Shown here: positions 9,095 through 18,494 of the stretch, piece after piece
Position numbering within the stretch: position 1 is the stretch's first letter
How the letters are laid out: every line of letters starts with the position of its first letter
Origin: Zopfochytrium polystomum
Lineage: Eukaryota; Chytridiomycota; Chytridiomycetes; Chytridiales; Chytridiaceae
DNA length: 24,405 bases
NCBI GenBank assembly: GCA_025765615.1
Contig: JAIVFJ010000561.1
Location: 1 to 24,405 of the forward strand
Direction: 5' to 3'
Translations under genes and position numbers: made by a program
The notes under the pieces: generated by a model
Told to the model about the DNA's origin: nothing
The model's input: the letters and a program-made list of their open reading frames with translations, nothing else
Database searches by the model: none

Positions 9095-12000
9095 TCACGC
9101 AAACTCGGTCCCAACAACCCTCACCGCCCGCCCCGCCGCGTTCCGCACACCCCCCACGCCACCAAGGGCAACCTCCGTCAGCCGGTTGCACCCGTACACC
9201 GCCACGCGCTCCAGCACCGCGCTGGCCGCCGCGAGCGCCGCAAACACGTCGTCGTCGCACGCGCGCACAAACGACACGTCCAGCTCGCGCAGCCGGCCGC
9301 CACCGCCGCCCCCGCCTCCAACGGCGGCCGCCAGGCTCCGCAGCGCGTCGCCCGTCAAGTCGTCCAAGCTGTTAATGCTCAGCGACTCGAGGTCAGCGCC
9401 GTGCAGCTGGGCGACGGTCGTGAGCGCCGCGTCGCCGAGGTTGACGACGCGCGTCAGGTCGAGGCGGGCGAGGCGGGCGCCCGGGTGGCGGCGGCGTGTG
9501 TCGTGCCAGGCGTTGAAAAAGGCCACAAGCCCGGCGTCCGAAAGCGACTCGTCGTGCGCGAGCGAGAGCGTGTCGAGGCGCGGGCAGTGCGGCGCGATGC
9601 CCGTTTGCAGCACAGAGTCGGTCATTTCGGGGAAGCTTGTTGTGCGTGTGTTTTATGGTTTCGACGGAAGATTGCAGAGTGGGCGGCGCGTGAGTTAATA
9701 ACAACAAAGAAAAGAGGGAAAGAAAAAATGAACAAAAAACTTGCCCAATCAAAAACAGCTTCCGCAACCCCGGCCCGACCGCCGCCAGCAGTTCGACAAT
9801 CGCGGCGTCCGACGTCCCGCCCAGATGGCCCAATTCCAGCGACTCGAGCCTCGCACCCACGCCGGCTTCATCATCATCACCGGCTGCTGGACCGGGTTCT
9901 CCTTCACCATTTGCCGGTGTAGCACACCCCACACCTCCCAGCAGACACAGGTGCTTCAGCGCGCCGTCCGTGACAGACTGGCAGTGGCTCAGCCCCAGCC
10001 TCCTTAAAACTCTTTCTTCTCCTTTACCACCACCACCACCATCGCCTCCTCTCATGCACATTTCGACGAGGGCGTTCAACCCTTTATCCGCGAGCTTAGC
10101 CGCATTCTCGAGGTAGACTTCCTCGAGGCGCGTTTCCAGGCGCGAAAACAGGTTCGCAAAAGCGCCGTCGGTGACGAGGAACGGGCCCTTGAGCGTAAGG
10201 GAGGTGAGGTGCTTGCATGTGTCGGCGAATATGGATAGCGCAGAGTCTGTTTTTCAGACCAACGGGGGAAAAAATAAAAATTTTGCTTTCAGTCTTTAGG
10301 GGTAGGTGAAAACAAGAAAAATCGATCTGCAACCTGTCATTTGACCGCAGTCAGAGAGATTCAGTATCCGCAAGTTCATGCTCATGTACCCAATTTGCGA
10401 TAGAGCGTCGCTGTCAAGCCCTGGGAGCGAAAAAAGCAAAAGAGGATGGACTTCAGCCAAAACCGAACCCACTTGAAAGGAACTTACGTGCACAGTCAAA
10501 CAGCTCCACCGAATGCTCCTCCGGACCGATAAACAAGTTCATCGTGTTCTTGTTAATCTGCCGCCGCCTGCTCAAGATTCTTGCAATGCCTCTCTTGACA
10601 TTGTCCGGGATGTCGCCAAACTGGGGAGGGGAGCACAGTTAAAACAAAGAGAGAGAAGCGCCCTCACCGTCTCCCAAAAAGGGCATGAAGCAGCAGCAGC
10701 AAACAAATACTCACCGCCTCGACTTGCTCAATGTTTTCAGCAATGACCTGCATGCACATATCCCGAAGGCTCGGGACAGTCCCGTCGGCCACGTCGTCGA
10801 CAAGCTTGGCCTTCCGCCGTTTCACGAGCCCCAGCCTCCCACCTTTGCCGCCGCCGCCGCCGCCGCGCGATCCCTTCTCCGTCGGGATCCCCGCGCAGGC
10901 GACGCACAGCTCGTCCTCCTCGGCCTCGGGGACGTACTTGCGCAGGCAGCGGCGGCAGAAGCGGAGGAGCGACGGCGGGCCGTTGCCGCCGCCCGCCGCC
11001 GCCGCTGCCGACGACGACGAGGAAGATGGACCCGCGTTCGGGTCCAGCCGCCGCCGCTTCGAGTGGCCCGAGCGCGGGGCGATCTTTGCGGCGAGCTCGT
11101 TGTTGACGTAGGCGTCGTTGTCGTCGTCGTTGTTGTTGTTCTCAGAGTCGTCGTCGTCGTCGTGGTCGCCCTTCTTCTTCTTCTTCCTGCCACCGCCCTT
11201 CCCGGCCGCCTTTTGTGGTTCTTGGTCCCCTTGGCCACTTTGGCCGCGGCGGCGGCTTCGCCCGCGGGGAAGCGCGTGCCAGCGGCCACCGACGCGCGGG
11301 TGCGGCGGCCCGAGGCCGGCGCCGGTGTGGGCGGTGGCGCTTCGAATTCCGAGTCGGACGGGGTCGTCTTGTCGGGCCTGGTGACCTTGTCGTTGTCGTC
11401 GTCGCCGTTCTCGAGGTCGTCGTCATCGTCGTCTGCAGGCCGTGCCCGCTTTCGCGAGCTGGTTCCTGCGCGCGAGGGTGCAGCGGGTGTGGACGGTCCT
11501 GCGGTCGGGTCGGCCGCCGCCGCGGTCGCTTCCGCGTCGTCCTGCGAGCCGCCGCCACCGCCGCCGTTGGGATTTGCGCCTGCCGCGTTGCTGTTGTCGC
11601 CGTTGTCCGGCTGCTGGTTCTGCGGCGGCAGTCTCTGGTACGGATTCAGGCGGGGTGCCCGGATCCCCCGCTCGCGAAGGAAGCTGCAGGCACGTGTTTG
11701 GGTGGGTTAGCAACGATCGGCCCCCCCGCTGCTGCCTGCTCGCTCTCTCAGCCAAACCAGCCCTTACCTTGAGAGTGCTGATGACGGGCCCCTCACGTCG
11801 GAGGGGTCGTTGCGGCCTCGCCTGGTCGAGGGAGGGGAAAGCAAAGGAAAGGGGTTGCTTGGGTTAGTTGGCTTGTCGCAACGAGGTTGGCAAGTTGGCA
11901 AAGTCGGGGGCAGTCAGTCAGTCTGTCGGTCTGCCCAGTCTCTCGCTCGCTCTCTCTCTCTCTCTCTCACTCTCTCTCTCTCTCTCTCTTCTTCTCTCTC

Positions 12001-12100
12001 CCTCTCTCTCTCTCTGTCAGTCGCACCTTCTCCGCGCCGGCTGCTGCTGCTGCGGTTGGGAGTTGCCGCCGCCGCCATCGATGTTGTTCGTGCTGCTCAT
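9095..12100 (-). CDS. RAD7: DNA repair protein Rad7/Rhp7 homologue
   Basis: Rad7 works with Rad16 in global-genome nucleotide excision repair. Seven exons: 12100-12027, 11821-11768, 11683-10715, 10620-10488, 10420-10334, 10246-9745 and 9635-9095, about 786 residues (yeast Rad7 is about 565). The N-terminus has the family signature VRGPSSALSSFLRERGI, split by an 84-nt intron with a GCTAAC branch point. Then come a long acidic/Asn/Lys linker, a Cys4 element (FCRRC ... LCVAC), the segment ENIEQVEAFGDIPDNVKRGI and SRRRQINKNTMNLF, and Cys-type leucine-rich repeats to the end (e.g. LRILNLSDCGQMTDSALSI). Exon 3 has one frame break near the AAAA run at 11211-11214; one extra base restores it. Intron 6 (9744-9636) uses a GC donor. 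Intron 1 is mostly CT/GA repeat. The gene is tandem with Pcc1. Confidence 0.88.
11939..12016. repeat. (CT)n microsatellite in Rad7 intron 1
   Basis: A long CT/TC tract fills much of intron 1 (12026-11822) of Rad7. A second CT tract (about 12106-12172) lies just upstream of the Rad7 start codon. Confidence 0.95.
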
Positions 12101-12304
12101 TGAATTCTCTCTGTCTCTCTGTCTCTCTCGCTCTCTCTCTGTCTCTAGAGCTCTCTCTCTCTCTCTCTCTCGGTCAGTCTTCGCCTTGCCTCGATCGATC
12201 GGTTTGTGCACCCCCATCATTCTCCACTTGCTGTGCACACACACGCACACACACACACACAAACACACACTCTCTCCTCCAATCTCTCTCTCTCCTCCGA
12301 TCGT

Positions 12305-12841
12305 CTATTTCGCCGTTTCTCTTGGTGGAAAGGCGTCGATCGTCTCTCCAACCAGCGACGCCATGTCCAGCACCGAAGACGCCGTCGTGCGCAGGTCCTT
12401 GATCGTCGCCGCGCGTATCCTCCTGCCATTCGGCGACGTGTGTGTGTGCGTGCGTGCGTGTGTGTGTGTGCGTGTGTGTAAGCTTAGGCGTGCGCGTTGG
12501 GGCAAAATCGCACAACATAGAAGGGTACATCGCAGCTGACGGGTGCGCGTATGGAGGAGAATCGCGAGGGGGGAAGAAAGGGGGGGAGAGGATTGGTGGA
12601 CGGATGACCCGTGGTGGGATGAACGTGGGGGCCGGAGCGGGCGCTCTTCTTTCCACACTTACACAATCAGAACCTTCGCGTCCGCGACGTCGACGGCAAA
12701 CTCCCGTCTCGAAATAGTCGGACGGACGTCCCGATCTACTGCAAGAACCTGCCGTATCGTGTCCGCAACAACCGCGTTGGGGCATGGGACCCGGAGTTCC
12801 CTGGAGTCGACGGGGACACGTTCAGATCCAGATGCACCCAT
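12305..12841 (-). CDS. PCC1: KEOPS complex subunit Pcc1
   Basis: This is the small subunit of the KEOPS/EKC complex, which makes t6A on ANN-decoding tRNAs. Two exons, 12841-12663 and 12422-12305, are separated by a 240-nt intron (donor GTAAGT, acceptor GGCAG). Joined, they give 98 residues, a usual size for Pcc1. The N-terminal half has ELRVPCPNAVVADTIRQVL, AVDRDVRP and FAVDVADAKVLIV. The C-terminal half has ATIKDLRTTASSVLDMASLV, matching the family pattern in which L-R-x-S/T-x-x-S-x-L-D precedes the final helix. The start was chosen at 12841 because the conserved region begins about 16 codons later; an in-frame ATG at 12889 would add 16 residues. The intron ends in a CA/TG microsatellite directly before the acceptor. 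The gene is divergent from Emc5 and lies 204 bp upstream of the Rad7 start codon. Confidence 0.87.
12437..12480. repeat. (TG)n microsatellite in Pcc1 intron
   Basis: A TG/CG dinucleotide tract lying on the minus strand as AC repeats, ending about 14 nt before the Pcc1 acceptor. A separate CA tract (about 12236-12262) follows the Pcc1 stop codon. Confidence 0.93.
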
Positions 12842-13100
12842 TCCTTGAGTCCAGGTCTGCTTCCTTCGCTGTAGTGCACAGGGCAGCAAGCAGGTCGATA
12901 CAACTGAGAAAAAAAGGCCTCACATCGTGCACGGCAGCACCGGCTCGTCGTGGTCACCGTCCCGCCTCTGCTTCTTGGTCCTCGCCACCATCGCGCTCAA
13001 CGTTCTATTTTTTGTGACTTGTCAGTGCGCGGAACTGCCTCGGTGGCCGACAAGGAAACGATCTGGATCTGGTCCACCCACCCTCTCCACACCACCCACA
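12842..13100. promoter_or_regulatory. bidirectional promoter region Pcc1 / Emc5
   Basis: This 259-bp interval separates the divergent start codons of Pcc1 (minus) and Emc5 (plus), so both promoters must fit in or overlap it. I see no clear TATA box or repeat. Confidence 0.6.
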
Positions 13101-13984
13101 ATGGCGCCTTCAAACGCGCCGCTCGCCATCCTTGGCCGCATCATCTTCACCGCGGGACTGATCTTTCTAGTGCACTCTGGGTACTCGGCTTTCGAACGTG
13201 AGGCGCGATGAAGGAGAGAGGGAGATCCACTGGAACGGATTGTGACGGCGATCTCCGACGCGTTTCACGCCAGCCAAGATCGCTTCTCGGATCTAATCAT
13301 TTTACGTGCCACTTCCATTCTCCTACCTTTCGAACAGATCTCGGATACGTCAAAGTTCTTGGAAAGTCGGAGCAGACGCTTCCCATCGAGGTATGCTCGC
13401 CCTTTCATTCCAATCGCGCCGTTCTTCTCAAATAGAAGACGCGGGTGCACTCTCGTTGTCACTCCCACTTCGCGGAGTTTTGGAGGCTAGATGACGCAAC
13501 TCCAGCCTGTACACAATATATCTTCCTTTATTCTTTGCTTACGTATCGAACTGGAACATATGCCACGACTGACCCATTTGTTTTCCTTTGCCTCTGATAT
13601 CTTTCAGATCCAGGTTGAATGCGTTATCAGCCTTGTTCTCTGCTCCGTCGGCGTCGTCATGTTTTCGGGACCGTTCAAGCCGATTTCTACGGAAAAGGAA
13701 ATTGCGAAGAGGTACGATTCGTTGGGGTTGTGGGGGCGGTGGATGACCGACGGATATCTTTCCGCCTTGTGACGCCGCGTCCGCTTGCGAGAGTGCAATG
13801 TGTTTGTCCGCCGGGCTGCTCCTCGTTTGCTGACAGTGACCTTTCTCCTCTGTCCCCTCTCACTTTCTCCTCGCATTCATCCGAACTCAGATCGATGGAT
13901 CAGCTCAGCTTCAAACCGTCGTTCCGACCATTACACCACCGCGGCCGCTCCATTTTTGCAGCTGCCGCAGCGGCCAAGTCTTGA
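13101..13984 (+). CDS. EMC5: ER membrane protein complex subunit 5 (Emc5/MMgT)
   Basis: Emc5 is a two-helix core subunit of the EMC insertase in the ER membrane. Four exons: 13101-13197, 13338-13390, 13608-13711 and 13891-13984. They join in phase to 115 residues (human EMC5 has 131). Donors are GTGAGG, GTATGC and GTACGA, and acceptors are AACAG, TTCAG and CTCAG. Helix 1 (about residues 7-31) contains IIFTAGLIFLVHSGYSAFE, and helix 2 (about 51-73) contains CVISLVLCSVGVVMFSGPF. The family hallmarks are the AHSxxSA-like motif in helix 1, the short loop ending LPIE, and the C-terminal SFxxxxHRGRxxF (here SFRPLHHRGRSIF). The exon phases, size and motif order leave little doubt. Confidence 0.93.
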
Positions 13985-14966
13985 GGAGGTTGTGTGGAAG
14001 GGAATGAGGTTTTTGGCAGGGTGAGGGGTCAAGGGAATCAATCACTGTTCAAATTGAAAGGTGTGGAGGCCCGTCCGTCACGGAAATTTCGCCAACAACC
14101 AAACCCCCCTCCAGATCATCCATCGTGGGGACGATGGCCCTAAGGACTCCTCGTGATCCAACAGCAGAGGCTGGTAGTACCAGCAACTGAGGACCAGCGC
14201 GCCGCGCCTTGGCAAAGACGAGCCAGCTTCGCCCGATCCAACGTTGACGGTTGTGATTGTTGCTTGCGGCGGGCGCGGCCCTGATTTGTGTGGTTTGTAG
14301 CGGCCGTCAGCCTCCCCTGCGCCACCGTCCTGGACGACCTCCCGTCGCCAATGACCCACCCTTTGCGGGGAAATCGGCTCGTCGTGCATGCCGTCGTTAC
14401 AATGTTGTTCTTTCGCCCGATAACCAGCCCTTGGTGGCGTCCGGCAAAATTTCGACTCAAACCTTTCCAACCTCATTCAACCCTTATCACCTTCAGCCAA
14501 CGATGTTCTTCCAAGCCCTGGTACCGAGCGAGTACCCTTTTTTTTCTTAAGCTGCGGTGTATCTGGCAGCGGGACCGCAGTGGTCGACACTGTGGTCGCC
14601 ATCGCGAACACCTGACGTAACGTATTCCGATTGGTGGATTTCAACACCGACACCACCTTCCTTACCACCGACAGTGACGTTGTCAAGTCAGCTACCTTGT
14701 CCCAATCCTCTTGACGAGCTGAGAAACGCCTGGATTTCGGCAGCATTAGGTGGTCTGGTGCCATCCCTGACTACTCTTGGTGGAACTGGAAAACACAGAA
14801 GGCGAAAAACAAAAAAAAATAAATTAATACTGTGTCTTTGGCTTCCAACCGCGACAAGGACCACCAAGAAAAAATTGAAACTCCACACTCCGACCAAGCT
14901 ACCAGCCCACCGGATCGCTTGCGCCCACCACTACCAACCCGTCATCGCTGATTTCACACTCTACCG
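13985..14966. other. unresolved region, coding-like frames on both strands
   Basis: No gene could be modelled with confidence. On the minus strand there is a good acceptor (CTTCTGTGTTTTCCAG, just above 14811), followed by a frame reading PPRVVRDGTRPPNAAEIQAF and ending in a possible donor (GTAGCT). Downstream minus frames have GVRDGDHSVDHCGPAARY and, at the end, VPTMDDLEGGLVVGEISV before a stop near 14060. On the plus strand 14304-14520 reads RRYNVVLSPDNQPLVASGKI. A small minus-strand gene divergent from the next gene is the most economical reading. Nothing here is a family I recognise. Confidence 0.3.
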
Positions 14967-15732
14967 ATGCCAAGAGTCGCTAGACTTCGACCTCCGCCGG
15001 CCGCAGCTCCATACATTAACAAGCGCGATGCGGTGAGCAACCCCAGCCCTCCCGACACCCCCACGACACCCCCACTCTAACACTCAAAACGCCCCATCCA
15101 CCCCCGAAAGTCACGACAGGCTTCAGGTCGCACCGCACTCCCAAAGTCCGCCGCCATCGCCAACACCGCAGCATCATCTACAACCGCAACGTCAGCAGCA
15201 GTAGATGCGCTGCGTCTACCTGCAGACGCGGCAGGGAACTCCAACAGCGCAAAAAACCAAGTCCTCTGGAGCGACAAGGCGAGCCGCCCGCGGAGCGGAT
15301 TCGCACCAGCCCGAGCGGCACTCCCGCGATGAGCAGCGCGACTTTGGCGAGGCCGAGCTGGCCGCGATGGGAAGGAAGGATCTCCAGCAGATCGCGAAGC
15401 GGTTCGACGGAGTAAAGGGTAATTGGCCGGTTGAGTTGTTTTTTCTTCTTCTTTTTTTTCGCCTTTTTCCTCGCATGGGCTCCTCTAAATTACATTCCGT
15501 CGCCTTCCTCTCTTTGCAACCTCAACTCTTTGGCTTTCCTTTCGGAACTTTGCACCGTGAAAGTCGCGTGAAATAATACAGGGCATCCTCACCGCTCAGC
15601 GACAGCAGAAGCAGGAGGAGCAACCAACGACGACCAAGCCCCCCGCGCAACCCGATTCTGCGGCCTTTTCCAGCATCCAACGACGGCGATGGGGATGTTG
15701 TCATGAAGGACGCAGACGACGTGCTCTGCTGA
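14967..15732 (+). CDS. hypothetical protein with SAP-like helix motif (5' exons)
   Basis: Exon 1 (14967-15032) starts with MPRVARLRPPP and ends at donor GTGAGC. An 87-nt intron with a CTCTAACAC branch point leads in phase to exon 2 (15120 to about 15411 or 15418). Exon 2 is Ala/Ser/Thr-rich, then reads DEQRDFGEAELAAMGRKDLQ and QIAKRFDGVK, resembling the first helix pair of SAP-like DNA/RNA-binding motifs (LxxMxRxxLQxLAKxxGVK). The frame changes at the A6 run 15251-15256; one A fewer joins the two halves. Exon 3 begins after acceptor ATACAG at 15582. Its frame is uncertain, but one frame ends DGDGDVVMKDADDVLC at 15732. The gene may continue into the frames downstream. Function is unknown. Confidence 0.5.
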
Positions 15733-16327
15733 ATCAGCCGGAGCGGACCCAGACTCCCGCGCTGTTGGAGCCAGCCACCGACGCCACGACGCCGTTAAAC
15801 CAGCCCCACCGCCACCATCCCCACCACCCACCACCCATCCCACCGGCCCGAGCACCGCTTCTGCTGCGCCAGTCGGCGGTTGTGTGTTTGACGCGGTAGC
15901 GCCCGGAGGGGGTCGGCCGCGGTACGATGGACTTGAGGTGTTTCTACGAAACTCAGAGTGCGGCGGTAGGGTATCGGCGGGTGTGTTGTACCCGCTGCGC
16001 GCGCCGATTGTTCCGCGTGACCGTGTCCCTTCTGGATGGACAATGCAACGGTGTGTGGAATTTGCTTCATGTGGAATGCGACCGGTTTGCAAGCGAGGAC
16101 ACGAGGTACGATTGCTTTTTTGCAGTTTTTTTTTGGGGGGGAGGGGCGGTAAGCGTAAGACTAGCACTCAAAAGGCCGCTGTGGCACGCCCTTCCGAATC
16201 TGACATTTTTGATTGGTTTCTTCGTCAAGACCCGCTTGCCAATCGGAAACAGCAGCAAACTCCTCGTCGGGAAGAGCGACGGCGAAGCCTAGCGGCGACC
16301 ACTTAGCAGGCTTCGTATTAAATCAAG
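15733..16327 (+). other. coding-like segment, possibly an internal exon of the preceding gene
   Basis: A plus frame from about 15735 to 16108 reads a Pro-rich run (PAPPPPSPPPTTHPTGPS) and then VFDAVAPGGGRPRYDGLEVF, ending at a GTACGA donor, the same donor as Emc5 intron 3. The downstream T- and G-rich stretch (16119-16142) looks intronic. I could not connect it in frame to either neighbour, and I recognise no domain. Confidence 0.3.
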
Positions 16328-17437
16328 AGAGGAACAAAACAGAAGGGCTCCGGCAATCAGAATGGGACAGTACCACAGCAGCAGACGCAGACGCAGACGC
16401 TGTATTTATGGACAACGCAGCAGTGGCAACGACAACGAGCAGCGGGCAGCAGCAACGATGAACCAAATGTTGCAGGACCATCAATGTTGTTATCCTCACG
16501 AGCTTTTGTTCTCCTTGGCGCGAACTCGGAGAATTTACTAAAAAACTCTGATTTGATACATAGCAAATCTTCCCGAGAGGCTTTGCGGCGAAGATCAGGC
16601 CTGCCAGTCGCGACCAAGTCCTTGCATAAGCAAACCGCAAAAGTGAAGGACCGTCGCGCAGCCACCAGCGCAGCCGCAGAGAAGGTGGCCGCGGCGAATC
16701 GAGCCGTCCCAGTTGACACTGAAGCCACGCCGGAGCAACCTATCGGCATCGTCGCCAGGACCGTGAAATCGAAGCAAGCCGGCACAAAGTTGGATTCATC
16801 TTTGCAGAATAAGGCAACCGCAGCGCCGAAAGCCGCCCACCGCGCGACCCTCGCGATTGAGAAAAAAAGGACGGTTGGCAACCGCCGCAAAGTCGCGTCG
16901 GAACCCCACCCGACGCTGACGCTTCCAGAGCCGTTTGCCACCACGCCTCCAGCCAGCCAGCCTCCAGCCAGCCAGCCGCCGCCGCCAGCTTCCGTCACCG
17001 CCGCCATCGCCGCCGCCCGCCGCCGCCAGCTCCACCGTCGCGTTCAACCCCACACCGTCCCCTCGGCGAAATTCCCGAACCGCAGCCGCGCCGCGCCAAC
17101 AACAACAAACAAGATCCAAGCCGCCACGCCGCCGCCGAACAAGCAAGCCGCACCCCCACCCGCGGCTTCCGGTCAAGTCGCCGGCGATCTCGCGGATCCG
17201 CGGGATGCGCGCCCGCCGGGGTCGAGCTCGACCCCGCCGCCGCCGCCGCCGCCGGCACGGGACGCGGCGCAGAGGGCGGCGGCCGCGGCGGAGGCGCTGG
17301 CCGAATTCGACCGCAGCGTCACGGACGTGCTGGTCACGACCGTCCAGGGCACGCAGCAGGAGTGGGCGATGGCGGCGTCGCCGCGGAACCCGAGGGTGCG
17401 CCGGAGTCCCCGTCCCGCGGGCGGCGTCGTCGGATGA
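16328..17437 (+). CDS. hypothetical basic, Ala/Pro-rich protein (C-terminal exon)
   Basis: The frame is open from a possible acceptor (ATCAAG, 16327) to a stop at 17437, about 370 residues; the first internal Met codon is at 16484. It starts Gln/Thr-rich, then has a basic part (e.g. SREALRRRSGLPVATKSLHK) and lysine-rich helices. A Pro/Ala-rich region with PPPPPPP follows, and then AEALAEFDRSVTDVLVTTVQ near the end. The composition suggests a disordered nuclear protein. It may be the C-terminal part of the SAP-like gene upstream, which would fit a chromatin role, but the join is not resolved. A different frame just past the stop (SSDEEGGEEDGARL, to 17471) could be the true C-terminus after a one-base break. 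Confidence 0.45.
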   Translation, partial: RGTKQKGSGNQNGTVPQQQTQTQTLYLWTTQQWQRQRAAGSSNDEPNVAGPSMLLSSRAFVLLGANSENLLKNSDLIHSKSSREALRRRSGLPVATKSLHKQTAKVKDRRAATSAAAEKVAAANRAVPVDTEATPEQPIGIVARTVKSKQAGTKLDSSLQNKATAAPKAAHRATLAIEKKRTVGNRRKVASEPHPTLTLPEPFATTPPASQPPASQPPPPASVTAAIAAARRRQLHRRVQPHTVPSAKFPNRSRAAPTTTNKIQAATPPPNKQAAPPPAASGQVAGDLADPRDARPPGSSSTPPPPPPPARDAAQRAAAAAEALAEFDRSVTDVLVTTVQGTQQEWAMAASPRNPRVRRSPRPAGGVVG

Positions 17438-17639
17438 GGAGGGTGGCGAGGAGGACGGCGCAAGGCTTTGAGGAAAAGGCGAGCGGGTTGGTTTGGTGGT
17501 GGGTGGTGGAGCTCCCGGTGACGATTAGTTCCGTTATTATTTTTTATTTCTTTTTTTTCACTCTGGCGTAATAAGGACAGTATGTCCCAACGTGTTTGGC
17601 TGTTGGAAGCAACGTGAGCAAAGAGTGAACCACGTTCGG
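17438..17639. other. short intergenic or intronic stretch
   Basis: Includes a T-rich run (about 17538-17560). No independent gene is visible. Confidence 0.4.
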
Positions 17640-18090
17640 CGCAAGCGCCACAGCTCAACAAATCCGCAAGTGAGAAGCTGTTGGACTTATTATTCCACTT
17701 CTACAGAAACCCATTTGCGCAACCGCCTTTCGAGAATGTGGTAAGCTGTGGGATGGTGGACGATCTTGTGTCCGCAAGGAAGAATGCGGCCGCCACTCCC
17801 GCGCCGCCTGCGGTCGGTGGTCATACGCGTCCACGAGGAACTTCCACCACGCTGCGATGGAACTCGTTGGTTCGTCCATCCCCACACCTACGAGTAACCT
17901 ACCTTCGTCCTTTGAAGTTCCGGGAGACGCTACGACTGTGGGGTGCTCTGCGAAGAGGAGAGGGGGGCAGGGGCAACGAAAAGGCAAACACGCGCTCAAG
18001 AAGGGGCGTGGAAAGACTTTCTCGTCTTTTTGCTTCGCACAGGGGCGGTCCAGCATCGCGGCGGCCGTGCGGGTCACCACGCACATAAGG
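17640..18090 (+). CDS. hypothetical protein fragment(s)
   Basis: Two plus frames look coding. The first (about 17640-17825) reads EKLLDLLFHFYRNPFAQPPF and VDDLVSARKNAAATPAPP. The second (about 17820-18090) reads RNFHHAAMELVGSSIPTPTS, then a Lys/Gly-rich part (RGGQGQRKGKHALKKGRGK). They would join if one base were added near 17820-17830. A possible donor GTAAGC at 17741 and an acceptor CGCACAG at about 18041 are also seen. I do not recognise the family, and neither start nor stop is secure. Confidence 0.35.
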
Positions 18091-18494
18091 GTGGGACTGG
18101 AGAGAGGGAGGGAGGGATGGGGCGTATCCGCACTCCACACTCTTGCACACTCTTGCAGCAAGTTGCAGCAACGAAAGCGAGAGAGGAAGTGGGAGGGTCA
18201 CGGTTTCAGAAATTGAAAAAAAAAGAGAGATGAGGAGTCAAGGAAAGGCAAGGGACGACGAGGGGAACAGTTGGGTTGGGTTGGGGAGGGAGAGGAAGGA
18301 TGAGCAAGAAGAGAAGAAGAAGACGAAGACGAAGAAGAAGAAGAAGAAAACAGACTGGAAACGGATCGAATGTGGACCTTTCGAAAGTAGTAAAAGCGAT
18401 TTTCAACTTTAGATTTTTTTTTTTTTTTTTTTTTTTTTGAACACGGAGCATCAGATTATCTTCCAAGGGCGAACTACCAAGGGAAAACGGCACA
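18091..18494. other. purine-rich region and poly(T) tract
   Basis: GA-rich sequence including a GAAGAA tract (about 18306-18351), followed by an uninterrupted T run at 18414-18438. No gene is seen. Confidence 0.6.
18414..18438. repeat. poly(T)25, i.e. poly(A) on the minus strand
   Basis: An uninterrupted run of about 25 T. On the minus strand it is an A tract starting 57 nt after the stop codon of the minus frame that ends at 18495. Confidence 0.9.

Noticed and set aside
8852..9922. Plus frame of 356 residues
   Set aside because: Antisense to the last two Rad7 exons, and Arg/Ala-rich as expected for a shadow of LRR-coding GC-rich DNA.
10685..11772. Long plus-strand open frames of 341 and 185 residues
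   Set aside because: They are antisense to Rad7 exon 3, and their length comes from GC-rich, repeat-coded sequence lacking stop codons; the minus frame has family motifs and splice sites.
11868..12539. Plus frame rich in Ser/Leu through CT repeats
   Set aside because: Microsatellite reading in all frames; Pcc1 and Rad7 exons lie on the opposite strand.
16357..17007. Minus-strand frame of 216 residues
   Set aside because: Antisense to the basic/proline-rich plus frame. Its Cys/Gly-rich hydrophobic composition is typical of an antisense shadow.
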